Made by a program: the position numbers and the translations under genes. DNA of 8,511 nucleotides from Bacteroidota bacterium. Its GTDB lineage: Bacteria > Bacteroidota > Bacteroidia > Bacteroidales > UBA1556. The stretch lies in contig QMPB01000160.1 of NCBI GenBank assembly GCA_003648395.1, forward strand, positions 1-8,511, read 5' to 3'. Under the pieces are notes generated by a model. The model did no database searches. It had not been told where the DNA came from and saw nothing but the letters and a program-made list of their open reading frames with translations. Positions 1 through 6,653 of this stretch are shown here, piece by piece (the first letter of the stretch is position 1; every line of letters starts with the position of its first letter).

Positions 1-97
1 ACACCTTAAGATTACTCTAATTGGAAGTAGAGTTGAAACATTGGCTTTGCCCAATGAGTTTTATATGGCAAGAGTAGAAATGAGATTAGCATTCTAA
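1..97 (+). CDS. 3' end of an unidentified protein, possibly an outer-membrane beta-barrel
   Basis: Only the last 31 codons are present, read from base 2 to a TAA at 95-97; the other two forward frames hit stops within the first 40 bases. The visible end alternates hydrophobic and polar residues (a strand-like stretch, a short loop containing ALPNEF, then YMARVEMRLAF) and finishes on phenylalanine. A terminal aromatic after an alternating strand is the usual insertion signal of outer-membrane beta-barrels, so that is the best guess, and the next two genes also encode exported envelope proteins. The fragment is too short to name a family. The gene starts upstream of the window, and 374 bases separate it from the next gene, so it is probably a separate transcription unit. 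Confidence 0.5.
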   Translation, partial: HLKITLIGSRVETLALPNEFYMARVEMRLAF

Positions 98-309
98 ATT
101 AATCTTATTTATGTAGCTTTGTATAACGGTCATTCTTGGGCGTTTCCATTCTCAACTATATTTATAGTATCTTTTGTTTAACCAAATTATTATTTGTAAT
201 TATTTTATTACTGAAGAATAATTATCATTTAAACGCGTTTGCTAAGTAATGTCTGCCCGAAAACTACCTATTTTTGTGTCTTTGATAAGAAAGGACTAAA
301 TATAAGGCC

Positions 310-343
310 TTTGAAGTTTTTTAAACTAAGGAGTTTACGTTTG
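310..343 (+). promoter_or_regulatory. Possible distal promoter of the Plug-like gene
   Basis: TTTG at 310-313 and TACGTTTG at 336-343 resemble the Bacteroidota -33 (TTTG) and -7 (TAnnTTTG) elements. The spacer is 22 bases, just over the usual 19-21. A transcript from here would carry a leader of about 120 bases before the ATG at 472. In DNA this AT-rich, such matches arise by chance, so this is only a candidate. Confidence 0.3.
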
Positions 344-417
344 TAATTGACTGTTTCAAAAACAAGAATAACGCAATATTTGGTATTTTCTTGCAAAGAC
401 TAACTAAGGATTATTAG

Positions 418-452
418 CTTGATAAAAGCAAAATAAAAATACCATATCTTTG
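418..452 (+). promoter_or_regulatory. Likely proximal promoter of the Plug-like gene
   Basis: TATCTTTG at 445-452 is a perfect TAnnTTTG -7 box placed 19 bases before the ATG at 472. The start of transcription would fall near 458, giving a very short leader. The only -33-like element is a weak CTTG at 418-421, 23 bases upstream, so the box at 445-452 carries most of the evidence. Confidence 0.5.
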
Positions 453-471
453 CCTTATAAATTAATGAATT

Positions 472-1758
472 ATGACAAGAATTATACTATTAGTATCTAG
501 CGTACTATTTACAATATTTGCTTTTGCTCAAAGCGAGGAGGATTATTATGATGGTAACCATATGCGTTATGATGATTATGTTTATAGTGAGAATTTTAAA
601 AGCGTTAAATTGTATAAGTCTGGTTTTGATTTGAGCTCCCCTGTAATAGAACTTGGAAGTGGGCAGTCTCTAACTCTAACTTTTGATGACCTAAATGCTG
701 AAGCAACTACATACTATTATACATTTATTCTATGTAATGCCGATTGGACTCCTGCAGATGTACTTTCTATGGAGTATATAGATGGTATAAATGAGGAGTA
801 CTTTAATGCAAATACAACATCCTTTAATACTACAATTACCTATACCCATTATAGAGTACAACTTCCTTCTAAAAATATACGATTTACTAAATCTGGAAAT
901 TATTTGTTGAAAGTATATTCTGATGATAATCCAGACCAAGCGTTGATTACTCGTAGAATGTATGTTATTGAGAATAGAGTTAGTGTAGAAACTCAATATC
1001 AGATGGCAAATTCGCCACAGTATAGAGCCACTCATCAGGAGATGTTTATTAAGGTTATGCGATCAGGCTACCCTATGCCTAATGTTTATGAAGATTTTAC
1101 AATGGTAATTCAGCAAAATGGTAGAAAAGATAATATGATTGTAAAGCATCAACCTAAGATAATGAATGATGAGTTTTTGTATTTTAATACAATCAATGAT
1201 ATTCTTTTTGATGCAAATAATGAATTTAGAGTGCTGGATATTAGAAGTTTAAAAACACCTTCGGCAAATATTAATACTATTGATTATAGTTCTGCAGGAT
1301 ATCAAGTTAATTTATTATCTGATGAAAGTCGGACAAGATATTTAAAGTACGTCGACTTGAATGGTAATTTTTCTATAATTGATTGGGACGACCCACAGCT
1401 TAGCGGTCAAATAGAGGCAGATTATGCTTTTGTTGATTTTGATTTCAGAACCGATTCAGTACTTTCCAATGGTGGAATATATGTTGTTGGAGCTTTAACA
1501 GATTGGCGTATCGATAATTCATCGCGTATGGCATACAATAGGTTAACAAAAAGTTATACTACTTCATTATTATTGAAACAAGGGTTTTATAATTACCAAT
1601 ATGTTTATGTGCCAAATAATTCAATTAAAGGTCTTTCGGCACCTTTCGAAGGCAATTATAGCGAAACAGTGAATAAGTATACTATTTATGTTTATTATAA
1701 AGACCAAGGTGAATATTGGGACCGCTTGATTGGTTATTCAATAATAAATGAACAATAA
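472..1758 (+). CDS. DUF5103 family, type IX secretion system Plug-like protein
   Basis: This 428-residue exported protein matches the DUF5103 family. A member of that family is the Plug that closes the periplasmic end of the giant SprA translocon of the type IX secretion system. A signal peptide covers residues 1-19 (hydrophobic core ILLVSSVLFTIFAFA) with likely cleavage before Q20. The N-terminal domain carries the family hallmarks I recognise: SVKLYKSG (44-51), LTLTFDDL (67-74), YYYTF..CNADW (81-92), SFNTTITYTHY (117-127), SGNYLLKVY (141-149) and ITRRMYV (159-165). The C-terminal part (GGIYVVGALTDW at 334-345, then LLLKQGFYNYQY at 366-377) looks like a second beta-sandwich. It heads a two-gene unit with the DUF4421 gene 18 bases downstream. 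No SprA, PorV or other T9SS component lies in the window, so the role rests on family membership. The ATG at 472 fits the signal peptide; no Shine-Dalgarno sequence precedes it. Confidence 0.85.
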   Translation: MTRIILLVSSVLFTIFAFAQSEEDYYDGNHMRYDDYVYSENFKSVKLYKSGFDLSSPVIELGSGQSLTLTFDDLNAEATTYYYTFILCNADWTPADVLSMEYIDGINEEYFNANTTSFNTTITYTHYRVQLPSKNIRFTKSGNYLLKVYSDDNPDQALITRRMYVIENRVSVETQYQMANSPQYRATHQEMFIKVMRSGYPMPNVYEDFTMVIQQNGRKDNMIVKHQPKIMNDEFLYFNTINDILFDANNEFRVLDIRSLKTPSANINTIDYSSAGYQVNLLSDESRTRYLKYVDLNGNFSIIDWDDPQLSGQIEADYAFVDFDFRTDSVLSNGGIYVVGALTDWRIDNSSRMAYNRLTKSYTTSLLLKQGFYNYQYVYVPNNSIKGLSAPFEGNYSETVNKYTIYVYYKDQGEYWDRLIGYSIINEQ

Positions 1759-1776
1759 TAAGACTTTAATGCTATT

Positions 1777-2781
1777 ATGCGAATAGTTTACCTATTTTTA
1801 TTTCTTTCTTTTGTAGGCTTATTGAGCGCTCAAAAATTGGATAAGATAAATAGCAAGCTAGATAAGCTTGCTAGCTGGTCTGATACAAACTATGTTTATA
1901 CTTATCCTCATAAGATTACAATAAGTTCTACTTTTTATTTGCGAACAAATAGTTTTTCTATTGAAGATAATAAAGGTGAAGGCAAAGATATAGTTTATAA
2001 GCCCAATACGCCTATGAAACTTGCCATTTCTGCTTCGTATAAATGGTTGAGTTTGGGCGTCGCTTTCAAAATACCATCTTACCTTAATGATAAGGGAAAT
2101 ACGGAATCTTTTTCTTTATATTTAGGTACTCAAACCCATTATGCAAATTGGGGATTAGATTTTTATTTGATAAAGAATAAAGGATATTACTTGGCAAACC
2201 CCGAGGGTTTGATTGATGGCTGGACAGATAGACAAGCATACCCTTTTCGTAGTGATTTGCAAACAATAAATATTGGGTTATCTTCTCATATTGTACTATC
2301 ACGTAAACTATCATTAAAAGCGGCACTTAATCAAACAGAGAAACAGCTTAAAAGTGCAGGAGGTTTTGCTTTACAAACGGGGATAGATTTTTCGAATCTA
2401 CAAAGTGATTCTACTCTAATTCCTATATCACAACAGCAACACTATAGTTCTGCCACATTATTTCGCCAGGGAGGGTATTTAAGCATTAATTTAAGACCAG
2501 GTTATGCTTATACCTATGTTTATAAAGATTTTTATACAACAACATTTGCTTTGGTAGGAGTTGGATTTCAGGTTCAAACCTACCAAATAAGTGAAGATAG
2601 AAGTTGGGGAGCCCAAATAATGCCACAATTCCGCTTTCAACAAGTAATAGGTTATAATTCAGAAAATGCATTTATTAAATTAATGTTTGTTTATAGCGTT
2701 TATAGTTATAAGGTGCAAAGATTAAAATTGAATAATAATTTTATGCTAATAAGCCTGGGTGGAGGTTTAAGATTTAATTGA
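1777..2781 (+). CDS. DUF4421 family predicted outer-membrane protein
   Basis: A 334-residue protein with a signal peptide (about residues 1-18, ending LLSA before QK), followed by alternating strands rich in Tyr, Phe and Ser, consistent with an outer-membrane beta-barrel. It ends GGGLRFN, close to a C-terminal barrel signal. It resembles the DUF4421 family: YKPNTPMKLAISASYKW (74-90), LSLGVAFKIP (91-100), KGYYLANPEG (135-144), RSDLQTINIGLSSH (158-171) and KSAGGFALQTGIDF (192-205). The function of DUF4421 is not known to me and none is assigned here. The 18-base gap after the Plug-like gene, with no promoter of its own, suggests co-transcription. No Shine-Dalgarno sequence precedes the ATG at 1777. 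The ATG at 1769 is out of frame. Confidence 0.75.
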   Translation: MRIVYLFLFLSFVGLLSAQKLDKINSKLDKLASWSDTNYVYTYPHKITISSTFYLRTNSFSIEDNKGEGKDIVYKPNTPMKLAISASYKWLSLGVAFKIPSYLNDKGNTESFSLYLGTQTHYANWGLDFYLIKNKGYYLANPEGLIDGWTDRQAYPFRSDLQTINIGLSSHIVLSRKLSLKAALNQTEKQLKSAGGFALQTGIDFSNLQSDSTLIPISQQQHYSSATLFRQGGYLSINLRPGYAYTYVYKDFYTTTFALVGVGFQVQTYQISEDRSWGAQIMPQFRFQQVIGYNSENAFIKLMFVYSVYSYKVQRLKLNNNFMLISLGGGLRFN

Positions 2782-3010
2782 TAATCATTGAATTAACAGT
2801 GTTTTATAACTATTATTTTGTACTGTGATTAATATTCCTAATTGTATTATTTATACTTCTAAACATTAAATACATTATATAATTAGTATGGTAATAAATG
2901 CTGTTGAAACTGATTAATACTGGTTTTCTTTACGCCTTGTGTTATAAAATGTTTTTCTGAAATAGTGAAATAATTGTAATTAGGTGATTAATAATAGATT
3001 GATAACGGCT

Positions 3011-3033
3011 CTTATAAGCTAGTGCTTATTAAG
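3011..3033 (+). repeat. Inverted repeat upstream of the rnf promoter
   Basis: CTTATAAGC (3011-3019), loop TAGT, then GCTTATTAAG (3024-3033) pairs over nine bases with one bulged T. It ends about 60 bases before the predicted -33 element. It could be an operator, or a hairpin at the end of a transcript from upstream; there is no following T-run, so terminator function is doubtful. Confidence 0.35.
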
Positions 3034-3034
3034 A

Positions 3035-3060
3035 ATGATACTATATAAGCTTTATATCAT
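3035..3060 (+). repeat. AT-rich palindrome upstream of the rnf promoter
   Basis: ATGATA (3035-3040) and TATCAT (3055-3060) are inverted around an inner palindrome ATATAA-GCT-TTATAT (3043-3057). It sits directly after another inverted repeat and 30-odd bases before the predicted -33 element, where a regulator could bind. Base composition alone makes AT palindromes fairly common here. Confidence 0.3.
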
Positions 3061-3091
3061 ATAGTTAATGTAAATTATTCATGTGATGCAG

Positions 3092-3122
3092 TTTTTAATT
3101 AAAATCATTTGATGTATTTTTG
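3092..3122 (+). promoter_or_regulatory. Predicted promoter of the rnf operon
   Basis: TATTTTTG at 3115-3122 matches the Bacteroidota -7 box TAnnTTTG exactly and is the only such match I found in this gap. A TTTT at 3092-3095 stands in for the -33 TTTG with a 19-base spacer, which is within the normal range. Transcription would begin near 3129, leaving a leader of roughly 97 bases before the rnfB start. Confidence 0.5.
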
Positions 3123-3168
3123 CCTTTATCTAAAAGGTAAATTCTGTTTATTAATGAAACTATTTATA

Positions 3169-3187
3169 TAGTATGATTATCATAAAC
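3169..3187. promoter_or_regulatory. Fur-box-like palindrome in the rnf leader
   Basis: TATGATTATCATA at 3172-3184 is a perfect 13-base palindrome. Its 11-base core ATGATTATCAT is identical to the centre of the classical 19-base Fur box, and by hand alignment 14 of 19 positions match over 3169-3187. It lies about 40-60 bases downstream of the predicted transcription start, so a bound repressor would block elongation. Iron control of an operon this rich in iron-sulfur clusters is plausible but inferred. Confidence 0.35.
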
Positions 3188-3226
3188 TTAATAGCCTTAA
3201 ATGTTAACGAAAAATCAAAATTATAG
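3173..3226 (+). CDS. Possible 17-residue leader peptide overlapping the rnfB start
   Basis: An ATG at 3173 opens a frame encoding MIIINLIALNVNEKSKL and ends at TAG 3224-3226. The G of that stop is the first base of the rnfB GTG start, so stop and start share the string TAGTG. Such overlaps often couple translation, which would help rnfB, since it has a GTG start and no Shine-Dalgarno sequence. The frame has no Shine-Dalgarno sequence either, and its start lies inside the Fur-like palindrome. A frame this short can occur by chance in AT-rich DNA, and nothing in the peptide suggests a sensor function. Confidence 0.25.
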   Translation: MIIINLIALNVNEKSKL

Positions 3227-4296
3227 TGGAATCAGCAGTATTATATGCAATATTGAGCATGTCTGCCATAGGAATTGGAGCGGCAGTAATCTTATACTTT
3301 GTAGCTCAAAAGTTCAAAGTAATTGAAGATCCTAAAATAGATATAGTAGATGAAGCATTACCTGGCGCCAATTGTGGTGGTTGTGGTTATGCTGGTTGTA
3401 GAGCTTTTGCGGAAGGATTGGTGAAAGCAGAATCTATGGATGGCTTCTTTTGTCCGGTAGGAGGAAATGACTTAATGAAAAGCCTAGCGCCAATATTAGG
3501 TGTTGAGGCTCAAGAAAAGAAACCACAGATTGCAGTACTTCGCTGTAATGGTTCTATAAAAAATTCTATTCCAAAATTTGAATATGATGGTGATAATACT
3601 TGTAGTTTTACTACAAACTTATCAGCAGGAGTAGGCGGTTGTCAGTTTGGTTGTCTTGGTGGTGGCGAATGTGTTGATGCCTGCGACTTTGATGCCATGT
3701 ATATGGATCCGGAGACAAATCTACCAGTTGTTAAAGTAAATTGTGTTGCTTGTAATGCTTGCGTTGAAGCTTGTCCTCGTGATATTTTGGAATTAAGAAA
3801 TAGAGGTCCTAAAGAGAAACGAATTTTTGTTTCTTGTATTAATGAAGAAAAAGGACCACTTGCTAAAAAGAACTGCTCGGTAGCTTGTATCGGTTGTAAG
3901 GCTTGTGTGAAAGTATGTAAGTTTGATGCAATTGATTTTGATAACTTCTTAGCATATATTAATTATGAAGCTTGTACATTATGTCGCAAGTGTGTAGAGG
4001 TTTGCCCTACTGATGCAATACATGAGCTTAACTTTAAGCCTCGTAAGCCAAAAGCCGAAATACCAGCAAAGGTTGTTAAGCCTAAAGTAGATGGTCTAGA
4101 AGCTCCTAAAGTGGCCGCAAAAACTGAAGCTCCAAAAGCTGAAGTTAAAGCTGAAGATGCACCAAAAGAAGAAAAGAAAACTGAAGACATAAAGGATGAA
4201 GCAAAAGCAACTCCTATTGTTGAAGATAAAAAAGAAACTTCATCAAAAGAGATTGTTTCTGATGAAAAGGTAGAATCCATTAAAGATAATAAATAA
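3226..4296 (+). CDS. rnfB: RnfB, ferredoxin-accepting iron-sulfur subunit of the Rnf complex
   Basis: RnfB receives electrons from reduced ferredoxin at the cytoplasmic face and feeds them into the Rnf complex. A membrane anchor spans about residues 5-27. The RnfB-type four-cysteine domain follows (C50, C53, C58, C76, in PGANCGGCGYAGC). Then come C107, C126 and the group C139, C143, C149, C153, and ferredoxin-type motifs at C173-C183 (CVACNACVEACP), C217-C231 and C250-C260 (CTLCRKCVEVCP), the long multi-cluster form seen in Bacteroidota and Clostridia. From about residue 272 to the end runs a Lys/Glu/Ala/Pro-rich tail of some 85 residues, probably disordered. The start is a GTG: an in-frame TAA at 3205 excludes a longer protein, and the next ATG (residue 12) would cut into the anchor. 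It is the first gene of the operon, 4 bases before rnfC. Confidence 0.93.
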   Translation: MESAVLYAILSMSAIGIGAAVILYFVAQKFKVIEDPKIDIVDEALPGANCGGCGYAGCRAFAEGLVKAESMDGFFCPVGGNDLMKSLAPILGVEAQEKKPQIAVLRCNGSIKNSIPKFEYDGDNTCSFTTNLSAGVGGCQFGCLGGGECVDACDFDAMYMDPETNLPVVKVNCVACNACVEACPRDILELRNRGPKEKRIFVSCINEEKGPLAKKNCSVACIGCKACVKVCKFDAIDFDNFLAYINYEACTLCRKCVEVCPTDAIHELNFKPRKPKAEIPAKVVKPKVDGLEAPKVAAKTEAPKAEVKAEDAPKEEKKTEDIKDEAKATPIVEDKKETSSKEIVSDEKVESIKDNK

Positions 4297-4300
4297 GACT

Positions 4301-5638
4301 ATGGGTTTATTAACATTTAGAATAGGGGGTATTCATCCTCCAGAGAATAAGCTTTCAAAAGGAATGTCGATTCAAGGAATTGAAATACCTGAGCAAGTTG
4401 TAGTTCCAATGAATCAAAATTTGGGAGCACCATCGCATCCAATTGTGAAAAAAGGTGATGAAGTTAAAGTTGGGCAATTAATTGCCGAGGCTAAAGGTTT
4501 TATCGCTGCTAATATTCACTCTCCGGTATCAGGAAAAGTATTTAAAGTTGAACCACGATTAGATTCTACAGGATTCCGTAAGGAGTCAATAATTATTAAT
4601 GTAGAAGGCGATGAGTGGGCCGATGGAATTGATAATACTGATACATTGGTAAAGGAAATAAAGCTTGAAGCTAAAGAAATTACAGATCGCATTAAGCAAT
4701 GTGGTATTGTAGGTCTTGGTGGAGCAACATTTCCTTCGCATGTTAAGTATATGGTTCCTGAGGGTAAAACTCCAGAATTCCTAATTATTAATGCTGTAGA
4801 GTGTGAGCCTTATCTTACTTCTGACCATCAGTTGATGTTGGAAAAAGGAGATGAGATTATTGTTGGTATTCGCATTATGATGAAAGCATTAGGTACTAAA
4901 AAAACCATTATTGGAATAGAAAATAATAAGCCTGATGCTATTGATAGTATTAGAAAACTTATAGGTTCTGATTCTGATATTATTGTTGAAGCACTTAAAG
5001 TTCAATACCCTCAAGGTGGTGAGAAACAGTTGATTGATGCTTTATTGAAGCGTCAAATTCCTTCTGGTAAATTACCTTTGGAAGTTGGTTGTGTAGTTAA
5101 TAATGTGGGTACAGCATTTGCAATTTATGAGGCAGTACAGAAAAACAAACCGCTTATAGAGCGTATTGTTACCGTTACAGGTTTTCCAGTAAAAAATCCT
5201 TCTAACTATAGAGTAAGAATCGGTATTCCAATTTCTGATTTGCTAGAAAAAGCAAATTGCGATATGGAAGCTACTGGTAAAATAATAAATGGTGGTCCAA
5301 TGATGGGAAAATCTATTCCTAGCACTGAAGCCGCTGTTACAAAAGGTACATCAGGAGTTTTAGCTATCCGAAAAGAAGAAAGCAAGCGTGCAGAGGTAAG
5401 AAACTGTATTCGATGCGGAAAATGTACTAGTGTATGCCCAATGGGATTAGAGCCACACTTACTTTCAATAATTGCTCGTCAGGGCGAAAATGAGAAATGT
5501 GAGCAAGAGCTTATTATGGACTGTATAGAGTGTGGGTCTTGTGTATATACTTGCCCTTCATCACGTCCACTATTGGATAATATCCGTTTGGGTAAATCTA
5601 ATGTGAGTTTTATGATTCGTCAACGAAGTGTTAAATAA
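4301..5638 (+). CDS. rnfC: RnfC, NADH/NAD+-binding subunit of the Rnf complex
   Basis: RnfC is the peripheral subunit that exchanges electrons with NAD(H) using a non-covalent FMN and two [4Fe-4S] clusters. Visible parts in order are: the RnfC N-terminal region with GGIHPPENK (9-17) and a lipoyl-like stretch NIHSPVSGKV (71-80); the nucleotide and flavin fold with GLGGATFPSHVK (138-149), NAVECEPYLTSD (164-175) and YPQGGEKQLI (236-245); an SLBB-like region; and two ferredoxin motifs, C369/C372/C375/C379 (CIRCGKCTSVCP) and C408/C411/C414/C418 (CIECGSCVYTCP). At 445 residues it is the compact form without the long Lys/Ala-rich C-terminal tail of the Escherichia coli protein (RsxC). It starts 4 bases after rnfB without a Shine-Dalgarno sequence. 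Confidence 0.96.
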   Translation: MGLLTFRIGGIHPPENKLSKGMSIQGIEIPEQVVVPMNQNLGAPSHPIVKKGDEVKVGQLIAEAKGFIAANIHSPVSGKVFKVEPRLDSTGFRKESIIINVEGDEWADGIDNTDTLVKEIKLEAKEITDRIKQCGIVGLGGATFPSHVKYMVPEGKTPEFLIINAVECEPYLTSDHQLMLEKGDEIIVGIRIMMKALGTKKTIIGIENNKPDAIDSIRKLIGSDSDIIVEALKVQYPQGGEKQLIDALLKRQIPSGKLPLEVGCVVNNVGTAFAIYEAVQKNKPLIERIVTVTGFPVKNPSNYRVRIGIPISDLLEKANCDMEATGKIINGGPMMGKSIPSTEAAVTKGTSGVLAIRKEESKRAEVRNCIRCGKCTSVCPMGLEPHLLSIIARQGENEKCEQELIMDCIECGSCVYTCPSSRPLLDNIRLGKSNVSFMIRQRSVK

Positions 5639-5657
5639 GAGATAAATTGTTTTAAAT

Positions 5658-6653
5658 ATGAAATTATTAACAGTTTCGGGCTCACCGCATATCCACGGTG
5701 GTCTTAGTGTAGAAAAGGTTATGTGGCTAGTAATATTAGCCATGGGACCAGCGATGCTAGCATCCTTCTACTTTTTTGGATTGGGAGCAATAAAAGTTAC
5801 CATGGTAGCTGTGCTTTCGGCAGTATTGTTCGAATACCTCATAACAAAGTATATTATGAAAGAGAAATCACAAGTTGGTGATGGATCTGCTATACTTACT
5901 GGTATTCTTCTGGCATTTAATGTACCTTCTACTTTGCCAATATGGATGATAATTCTTGGTTCGCTGGTGGCTATTGGCGTTGCAAAGATGTCTTTTGGAG
6001 GATTAGGAAAAAATCCTTTTAATCCAGCATTGGTTGGTCGTATTTTTCTATTGATATCTTTTCCTGTGGATATGACTTCATATCCTATCTTAGATAAAGT
6101 ATTTCCAATGGTAGATGCCTCTTCTGGCGCTACACCATTGGCAATTGTAAAGGAAGGATTAGGGAAAGGAGAAAGTGTTACAGACCTAATGGCTCAAATC
6201 CCATCGTTTACTGATATGTTTATTGGAATGAGTGGCGGTTCACTAGGTGAGGTATCAGCATTCCTACTTCTTTTGGGAGGTCTTTTTCTTATCTATAAGA
6301 AAGTTATTACTTGGCATATTCCTGTGAGTTTCATTGTTTCAATGGTTCTATTCTCAGGTATATTTTGGCTAATTGATCCAGAGGCTTATGTAAATCCACT
6401 ATTTCATCTTATTACAGGTGGTGTAATGTTAGGAGCATTTTTTATGGCTACTGATATGGTTACTTCACCAATGACGGCTAAAGGTCAGCTTATATTTGGT
6501 GCTGGAATTGGAATTCTTACTATTATTATACGTGTATGGGGTGCTTACCCTGAGGGTGTTTCTTTTGCAATTCTTTTGATGAATGCAGTTGTTCCTCACC
6601 TTAATAATGCATTTAAACCAACAAGATTTGGAAAGGAGATAAAAAATGTCTAA
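5658..6653 (+). CDS. rnfD: RnfD, membrane subunit with covalent FMN
   Basis: RnfD is a multi-pass inner-membrane subunit that carries a covalent FMN. The attachment motif SGATPLA lies at 156-162, so T159 is the predicted flavinylated residue. Other family signatures are GDGSAILTGILLAFNVPSTL (74-93), GGLGKNPFNPALVGR (114-128) and ATDMVTSPMT (264-273). Hydrophobic stretches near 21-43, 46-65, 76-112, 199-213, 219-238, 246-263, 275-293 and 299-312 fit the usual polytopic layout, and 331 residues is a normal length. It starts 19 bases after rnfC with no Shine-Dalgarno sequence. Its last bases overlap rnfG by 8 (ATGTCTAA). Flavin loading needs ApbE, which is not encoded in the window. Confidence 0.96.
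   Translation: MKLLTVSGSPHIHGGLSVEKVMWLVILAMGPAMLASFYFFGLGAIKVTMVAVLSAVLFEYLITKYIMKEKSQVGDGSAILTGILLAFNVPSTLPIWMIILGSLVAIGVAKMSFGGLGKNPFNPALVGRIFLLISFPVDMTSYPILDKVFPMVDASSGATPLAIVKEGLGKGESVTDLMAQIPSFTDMFIGMSGGSLGEVSAFLLLLGGLFLIYKKVITWHIPVSFIVSMVLFSGIFWLIDPEAYVNPLFHLITGGVMLGAFFMATDMVTSPMTAKGQLIFGAGIGILTIIIRVWGAYPEGVSFAILLMNAVVPHLNNAFKPTRFGKEIKNV
6632..6638 (+). promoter_or_regulatory. Strong Shine-Dalgarno sequence of rnfG
   Basis: AAAGGAG ends 7 bases before the rnfG ATG at 6646 and lies inside the rnfD coding sequence. It fixes the rnfG start. It is one of only two strong Shine-Dalgarno sequences in the window; the other precedes rnfE. Confidence 0.8.

Larger units (their letters stand above)
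98..471. other. Non-coding gap upstream of the Plug-like gene
   Basis: No reading frame of credible length is present and no RNA gene is recognisable. The gap is AT-rich. It contains four matches to the Bacteroidota -7 box TAnnTTTG (114-121, 269-276, 336-343, 445-452), of which the last two are listed separately. Small AT-rich inverted repeats occur at 155-168 (ACTATA, 2-base loop, TATAGT), 197-204 with 217-224 (TAATTATT / AATAATTA), and 322-337 (TAAACT, loop AAGG, AGTTTA). None is followed by a proper T-tract, so no terminator for the upstream gene is called. Confidence 0.6.
2782..3225. other. Regulatory gap between the DUF4421 gene and rnfB
   Basis: AT-rich and without a credible protein-coding gene apart from the short leader frame listed separately. 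From 5' to 3' it holds an imperfect inverted repeat after the DUF4421 stop (AACAGT at 2795-2800 against ACTGT at 2822-2826, no T-tract, not called a terminator), about 170 bases in which I see nothing, a pair of palindromes at 3011-3060, a promoter-like element at 3092-3122 and an rnf leader of roughly 100 bases. Confidence 0.6.

Noticed and set aside
155..168. ACTATA-TT-TATAGT as a terminator for the upstream gene
   Set aside because: The stem is only six A/T-rich pairs with a 2-base loop, and the following bases (ATCTTTTGTTT) are not a clean T-tract.
249..299. A 16-codon frame (MSARKLPIFVSLIRKD) in the first gap
   Set aside because: It is very short, has no Shine-Dalgarno sequence or recognisable product, and overlaps a promoter-like box. 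Nothing distinguishes it from chance.
2795..2826. AACAGT / ACTGT inverted repeat as a terminator for the DUF4421 gene
   Set aside because: The stem is short, the loop is 21 bases, and no T-run follows the second arm.
3963..4280. A 105-codon open frame on the minus strand opposite the end of rnfB
   Set aside because: It is Ser/Phe/Ala-rich low-complexity sequence mirroring the repetitive RnfB tail codons, with no signals of its own. Other minus-strand frames within the Plug-like, DUF4421 and rnf genes are shadows in the same way.
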